Part shown: positions 60,113 through 64,000 of the stretch, piece after piece | Numbering within the stretch: the stretch's first letter is position 1 | How the letters are laid out: every line of letters begins with the position of its first letter | NCBI RefSeq assembly: GCF_011753055.1 | Contig: NZ_VWWJ01000011.1 | Span: 1-64,000 of the forward strand | DNA from: Burkholderia sp. Ax-1719 | GTDB taxonomy: Bacteria; Pseudomonadota; Gammaproteobacteria; Burkholderiales; Burkholderiaceae | DNA: 64,000 nucleotides | Direction of reading: 5' to 3' | The notes under the pieces: model-generated | Databases searched by the model: none | What the model saw: the letters and a program-made list of their open reading frames with translations, nothing else | What the model was told of the DNA's origin: nothing | Program-made: the position numbers and the translations under genes

Positions 60113-60985
60113 TTAGCGTCCCAGATACGATTCGATCACGGTCTCGTCGCGCTTCACTTCGTCGAGCGTGCCGTGCGCGAGCACGCGGCCTTCGGCCATC
60201 ACCGTGACGCGGCCGCTCTCGCCCGCAAGGGCCGCGACGAATTCCATGTCGTGCTCGACCACCATCATCGAGCAACTGCCGCGCAGGCGGTTGAGCAGGG
60301 CGGCCAGTTCCATGGTTTCATCGTCGGTCATGCCAGCGGCAGGTTCGTCGAGCAGCAGCAGTTGCGGTTTCTGCATCAGCAACATGCCGATTTCGAGGCG
60401 TTGTTTCTGGCCGTGCGACAGCTCGCCTGCCAGACGCCGCGCATCGCTTTCGAGGCGGATGATTTCCAGCGTCTGCTCGATCTTCGCCTGCGCATCGCGA
60501 TCCAGGCGCGCGCGCAGCGTCGCAAACCAGCCCTTGTCGGCCTTCATCGCGAGTTCGAGGTTTTCCCACACGGGATGCTGCTCGAACACCGTGGGTTTCT
60601 GGAACTTGCGCCCGATGCCCGCACGCGCAATCGCCGGTTCGTTCATGCGCGTGAGGTCGAGCGTCTGGCCGAGAAACACCTTGCCCGAATCGGGCGAAGT
60701 CTTGCCGGTGATGACGTCCATCATCGTGGTCTTGCCCGCGCCGTTCGGGCCGATCACGCAGCGCAACTCACCCGCGTCGATGGCGAGCGACAGCTTGTTG
60801 AGCGCGCGAAAGCCGTCGAAGCTCACGGTCACGTCTTCCAGATAGAGGATGGTGCCGTGCGAGACGTCGATCACGCCTGGCTCGACCACATGGCCCATGC
60901 TGGCGACGCCCGAGACCGTGAGCGTGTCGGTTTCTTCGAATGGGTTGTGATTGAGCGGGTCGTTGAGCAGGATGTGTCCGTTCAT
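60113..60985 (-). CDS. urtD: Urea ABC transporter ATP-binding protein UrtD
   Basis: Second ATPase of the urea importer (LivG-like), 290 residues. GPNGAGKTTMMDVITG is Walker A, ELSHGQKQRLEIGMLLM the signature, LLLLDEPAAGMTDDE Walker B, and VVEHDMEF the switch. An N-terminal extension of about 45 residues precedes the nucleotide-binding domain. Its start overlaps the urtC stop by 4 bp. Confidence 0.92.
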   Translation of the reverse strand: MNGHILLNDPLNHNPFEETDTLTVSGVASMGHVVEPGVIDVSHGTILYLEDVTVSFDGFRALNKLSLAIDAGELRCVIGPNGAGKTTMMDVITGKTSPDSGKVFLGQTLDLTRMNEPAIARAGIGRKFQKPTVFEQHPVWENLELAMKADKGWFATLRARLDRDAQAKIEQTLEIIRLESDARRLAGELSHGQKQRLEIGMLLMQKPQLLLLDEPAAGMTDDETMELAALLNRLRGSCSMMVVEHDMEFVAALAGESGRVTVMAEGRVLAHGTLDEVKRDETVIESYLGR

Positions 60986-62160
60986 GCGCGCTTGCCTCCG
61001 AGGCGTTTCGCCGCCTCCTGGATCAGACCCATGATGCCGTTGGGTAACAGCAGCGGCACCAGCACGAAGATGAGGCCGAGAAAGAACAGCCAGTATTCGG
61101 CGAAATAGGCCGTGAAAAAGCTCTTCGCGCCGTTGACGGCGAAGGCGCCGATAATCGGTCCGATCAGCGTGCCGCGTCCGCCCACGGCGACCCAGATCGC
61201 CATTTCAATCGAATTGCCCGGCGACATCTCGCTCGGGTTGATGATGCCGACCTGCGGTACATAGAGCGCGCCCGCGATGCCGCAGAGCACGGCCGACAGC
61301 GTCCAGATGAAGAGCTTGTAGCCAAGCGGACTGTAGCCGAGGAACATCAGCCGCGTTTCGCCGTCGCGCACGGCCGTCACCACGCGGCCGAGCTTTGAGG
61401 TGACGATGGCGCGCGCCGCCAGAAACGCGAGCACCAGCGTGGCGAAGGTCAGCAGAAACAGCACGGTGCGCGTGCCCGGATGCGTGATCGGCATGCCGGC
61501 GATGCGCTTGAAATCGGTGAAGCCGTTGTTGCCGCCGAAGCCCGTTTCGTTGCGATAGAACAGCAGCATCGCGGCGAACGTCATGGCTTGCGTGATGATC
61601 GAGAGATACACGCCTTTCACGCGCGAGCGGAACGTGAAGAAGCCGAACACCCAGGCGACCACCGCAGGCACCAGCACGACCAGCAAGAGCGCCACGCCCA
61701 GATGCTGCGTGCCCTGCCAGTACCACGGCAGCGAATGCCAGTCGAGGAACACCATGAAGTCGGGCAGATCGCTGCCGTATTTGCCGTCGTGGCCAATCTC
61801 GCGCATCAGATACATGCCGATGGCGTAGCCGCCCAGCGCGAAAAACAGACCATGCCCCAGGCTCAGGATGCCGCAATAGCCCCACACGAGATCGAGCGCG
61901 AGTGCGGCGATCGCGTAGCACATCAGCTTGCCCGCGAGCGTCATCGTGTAGGCGGACAGATGCAGCGCGCTCGATTGCGGCAGCACCAGTGCGCACAACG
62001 GCACGCCCACGCCCATTGCGATGATGAGCACGATCAGCGCGATCCAGGCGCGGCGCGAGAGCAGCGCAGGGCGCGCGGGCAGGCCGAGTGCGAAGGTTTC
62101 AGCGGCGCTCTCGCGCGCGCCAAGTGCGTGTGGCGAGGGAGTGTGTGTCACGGTCGTCAT
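60982..62160 (-). CDS. urtC: Urea ABC transporter permease UrtC
   Basis: Inner-membrane permease (LivM-like) of the urea importer. From the ATG at 62160 it has 392 residues and about ten hydrophobic segments. LDLVWGYCGILSLGHGLFFALGGY is the family signature, and WVAVGGRGTLIGPIIGAFAVN also fits. A longer frame to 62193 overlaps urtB and is unlikely; the ATG at 62160 lies just after the urtB stop at 62162-62164. Confidence 0.92.
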   Translation of the reverse strand: MTTVTHTPSPHALGARESAAETFALGLPARPALLSRRAWIALIVLIIAMGVGVPLCALVLPQSSALHLSAYTMTLAGKLMCYAIAALALDLVWGYCGILSLGHGLFFALGGYAIGMYLMREIGHDGKYGSDLPDFMVFLDWHSLPWYWQGTQHLGVALLLVVLVPAVVAWVFGFFTFRSRVKGVYLSIITQAMTFAAMLLFYRNETGFGGNNGFTDFKRIAGMPITHPGTRTVLFLLTFATLVLAFLAARAIVTSKLGRVVTAVRDGETRLMFLGYSPLGYKLFIWTLSAVLCGIAGALYVPQVGIINPSEMSPGNSIEMAIWVAVGGRGTLIGPIIGAFAVNGAKSFFTAYFAEYWLFFLGLIFVLVPLLLPNGIMGLIQEAAKRLGGKRA

Positions 62161-62161
62161 A

Positions 62162-63802
62162 TCAAGCCTCCGCGCTACGGCCCTTGAGGGCAAACAGCCC
62201 TTGCGGACGCTTCTGGATGAACAGCACGATCAGCACCAGTACGGCGATCTTCGCCAGCACCGCGCCCCAGAACGGCTCGATGGCTTTGGACACCAGCCCC
62301 AGACCGAAGCCGCCGATCACCGTGCCCGCGATCTGGCCCACGCCGCCCAGCACCACGGCCATGAAGGAATCGATGATGTAGCTCTGGCCGAGGTCGGGCC
62401 CGACGTTGCCGATCTGCGAGAGCGCGCAACCGCCCAGGCCCGCGATGCCCGCGCCGAACGCGAACGCCCACGCATCCACGCGCGCGGTGCGCACACCCAC
62501 GCAGGCGGCCATGCGGCGGTTCTGCGTGACGGCGCGCACGAACAGGCCCAGACGCGTCTTCGTCAGCACGGTCCACGCAATGCCCACGACGATCAGCGAG
62601 AACGCCAGGATCGCGAGGCGGTTGTACGGCAGGATCAGGTTCTGCATCACGGTCACGCCGCCGCTCATCCACGCGGGGTTTTCGACCTGCACGTTCTGCG
62701 CGCCGAACAGCATGCGGGTGGCCTGGATCAGGATCAGGCTGATGCCGAAGGTGGTCAGCAGCGTTTCCAGCGGACGGCCATAAAGATGCCGGATCACCAG
62801 CCGCTCGATCACCGCGCCGATCAGCGCGGCGGTGATGAACGAAGCGGGAATCGCCAGCAGCGGATACCAGTCGAACGCGCCCGGCGCGTAGCGCTGGAAC
62901 AATGTCTGCACCACATAGGTTGCGTACGCACCGATCATCAGGAATTCGCCGTGCGCCATGTTGATGACGCCGATCAGGCCATAGGTAATCGCCAGACCCA
63001 GTGCCGCGAGCAGCAGCACGCTGCCGAGCGACAGCCCCGCGAACAAGGTGCCCAGGATCTGGCTGCGACGCTGGATCGAATCGAGCGCGTCGATGCCTTG
63101 TTGCGCAGCGGCGCGCACGTCGGCGTCGGGTTCGTTGTACGCGCCGCTCGCGTTCTTTGCGACGAGCGGGCGCAGCAGTTCGTACATGTCGAGATCGTGA
63201 CGCGCGGCGACCAGTTTCGTCGCTTCAAGGCGCGTTGCGGCGTTCGGATCGCGCAGGGCGCTCATGGCCCAGAGCGTGTCGAGCCGGCGTTTGAGTGTGG
63301 GGTCGGTTTCCTTCGCGCGCGCCGCGTCGATCATCGGCTTCATCGACGGATCGGGATTCTTCAGCAGTTCGGCGATGGCTGCGCCGCGCGCCTGCGCGTC
63401 GGGCGACGCGAGTTGCAGGCCCGAAAGTGCGCCCGCGACTTTGGAGCGCAGCTGGTTATTCAAGGTGATCGGTTGGGCGCTTGTCGCCACGTTCGCGGCC
63501 ACGGCTTTACCAGTAGCGGCGTCGCGTGCATTGTCGCCATCCTGGATCAGCACTTCGCCGCTATCCGTGGCGGTGACGTTGTCTTCCGATAAAGCCTTCA
63601 GGAGTGCTAGTGAAGACGCGTCGTGCGTGGCGATGAGCTTGTCGATGGCGGCGGATTTCGCGTCGAAGTCATCGGCGCCTAGCGGCGCGACGTCGGCGGT
63701 GTCGAGCGCATAGGCGCTCGTGCCAAGCATCGCAAAGAGCGCAGCGGCGGCGAGCGCGTGGCGCAGCCCGGCGCAAGCGAAACTCGAGAATGAGAGAGCC
63801 AT
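62162..63802 (-). CDS. urtB: Urea ABC transporter permease UrtB
   Basis: Partner permease (LivH-like). The 546 residues begin with a signal-like hydrophobic segment (HALAAAALFAMLGTSAYAL). A soluble domain of about 230 residues with HEAT-like helices follows, then the permease core (GLAITYGLIGVINMAHGEFLMIGAY, GIAGLGGCALSQIGNVGPDLGQ). The large soluble N-terminal part is characteristic of UrtB compared with LivH. The ATG at 63802 begins MALSFSS. Confidence 0.92.
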   Translation of the reverse strand: MALSFSSFACAGLRHALAAAALFAMLGTSAYALDTADVAPLGADDFDAKSAAIDKLIATHDASSLALLKALSEDNVTATDSGEVLIQDGDNARDAATGKAVAANVATSAQPITLNNQLRSKVAGALSGLQLASPDAQARGAAIAELLKNPDPSMKPMIDAARAKETDPTLKRRLDTLWAMSALRDPNAATRLEATKLVAARHDLDMYELLRPLVAKNASGAYNEPDADVRAAAQQGIDALDSIQRRSQILGTLFAGLSLGSVLLLAALGLAITYGLIGVINMAHGEFLMIGAYATYVVQTLFQRYAPGAFDWYPLLAIPASFITAALIGAVIERLVIRHLYGRPLETLLTTFGISLILIQATRMLFGAQNVQVENPAWMSGGVTVMQNLILPYNRLAILAFSLIVVGIAWTVLTKTRLGLFVRAVTQNRRMAACVGVRTARVDAWAFAFGAGIAGLGGCALSQIGNVGPDLGQSYIIDSFMAVVLGGVGQIAGTVIGGFGLGLVSKAIEPFWGAVLAKIAVLVLIVLFIQKRPQGLFALKGRSAEA

Positions 63803-63821
63803 GATGTTTTCTTTTTGATGC

Positions 63822-63849
63822 GGGGCGCGGCGCTCATGCATCGCGCCCC
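63822..63849. promoter_or_regulatory. Intercistronic hairpin between urtA and urtB
   Basis: GGGGCGCG (63822-63829) pairs perfectly with CGCGCCCC (63842-63849) around a 12-nt loop. It lies between the urtA stop and the urtB start. Such hairpins often give more binding protein than permease by partial termination or mRNA protection; the role here is inferred. Confidence 0.5.
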
Positions 63850-63906
63850 GTTCGGGCAGATCGAGTGCGCTGCGCGAAGGGCTCGCGCGGCGCACCTTTG
63901 GCTTCG

Positions 63907-64000
63907 TCAAGCCGTACGCGAGCGGCGCAGCAAGTCCGGCAGCACGTTCTGCGTGACGACATCCGGCTTGCCTTCGTTGCCGGCGATGAACGGGCTCCAC
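63907..64000 (-). CDS. urtA: Urea ABC transporter substrate-binding protein UrtA, C-terminal end
   Basis: Only the last 30 codons and the stop are in the window. They read WSPFIAGNEGKPDVV, then TQNVLPDLLRRSRTA. This fits the end of a periplasmic branched-chain/urea binding protein, and the position upstream of urtBCDE makes UrtA the natural call. Most of the gene is beyond the right edge. Confidence 0.7.
   Translation of the reverse strand, partial: WSPFIAGNEGKPDVVTQNVLPDLLRRSRTA

Noticed and set aside
62021..63592. 523-codon plus-strand frame opposite urtB and urtC
   Set aside because: Antisense shadow rich in His, Arg and Gln, with no signature; the permeases on the other strand are clear.

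Overview
The window looks like a chromosomal segment of a Burkholderia sensu lato species (Paraburkholderia or Caballeronia type, Betaproteobacteria). The reasons are the high G+C core genes, a Kdo 3-hydroxylase beside waaA, a wcb-like capsule locus with an iterative polyketide synthase, and adjacent urea-uptake and urease operons. No tRNA, rRNA or CRISPR array was seen. The genus is an inference; no database was consulted.

Layout. 1-295: 5' end of glmU. 0.9-15.5 kb: an A+T-richer surface-polysaccharide block. It holds an outer-membrane export lipoprotein (+) and a convergent minus-strand operon kpsE-kpsM-kpsT-giant fusion protein-GT2-GT4. A kpsS-like Kdo transferase gene (+) follows. 15.5-28.5 kb: a tightly coupled, very G+C-rich plus-strand operon: SDR reductase, LTA-synthase/sulfatase-family membrane enzyme, 2540-residue KS-AT-DH-(dead MT)-ER-KR-ACP synthase, LpxC-like deacetylase, alpha-oxoamine synthase and GNAT transferase. 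28.6-29.7 kb: lrgAB. 29.7-41.0 kb: an A+T-richer accessory island. It has several very small membrane proteins, a ParM/StbA-type actin, a coiled-coil protein, a Cys-rich protein with a histone-fold-like C-terminus, a tyrosine recombinase operon, IS3 and PAAR remnants, and copies of a 14-bp palindrome. 41.0-52.2 kb: polysaccharide and LPS-core genes (GT2, flippase, phosphomannomutase, waaC, kdoO, waaA, carbamoyltransferase, acyltransferase). 52.7-64.0 kb: ureDABCEFG and urtA(partial)BCDE on the minus strand, separated by a methyltransferase gene.

How it fits together. The ABC transporter KpsMT, KpsE and the outer-membrane lipoprotein would export a polysaccharide made by the glycosyltransferases. 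KpsS-family enzymes put the first Kdo on a lipid acceptor, and here the kpsS-like gene overlaps the first gene of the lipid-type operon. My main hypothesis is that this operon makes a sphingoid-like (amino-alcohol) lipid. The synthase would build a fully reduced acyl chain, the PLP enzyme would release it by condensation with an amino acid (the synthase has no thioesterase), and the SDR would reduce the ketone. The GNAT and LpxC-like enzymes would then modify the nitrogen, and the LTA-synthase-like protein would add a head group. The gene order recalls wcbO-T of the Burkholderia pseudomallei capsule I locus, so the layout is probably conserved, but the chemistry proposed here is inference.

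The island looks like a decayed or domesticated mobile/plasmid-derived element: it has partition and recombination genes but no recognisable replication or conjugation genes in the window.
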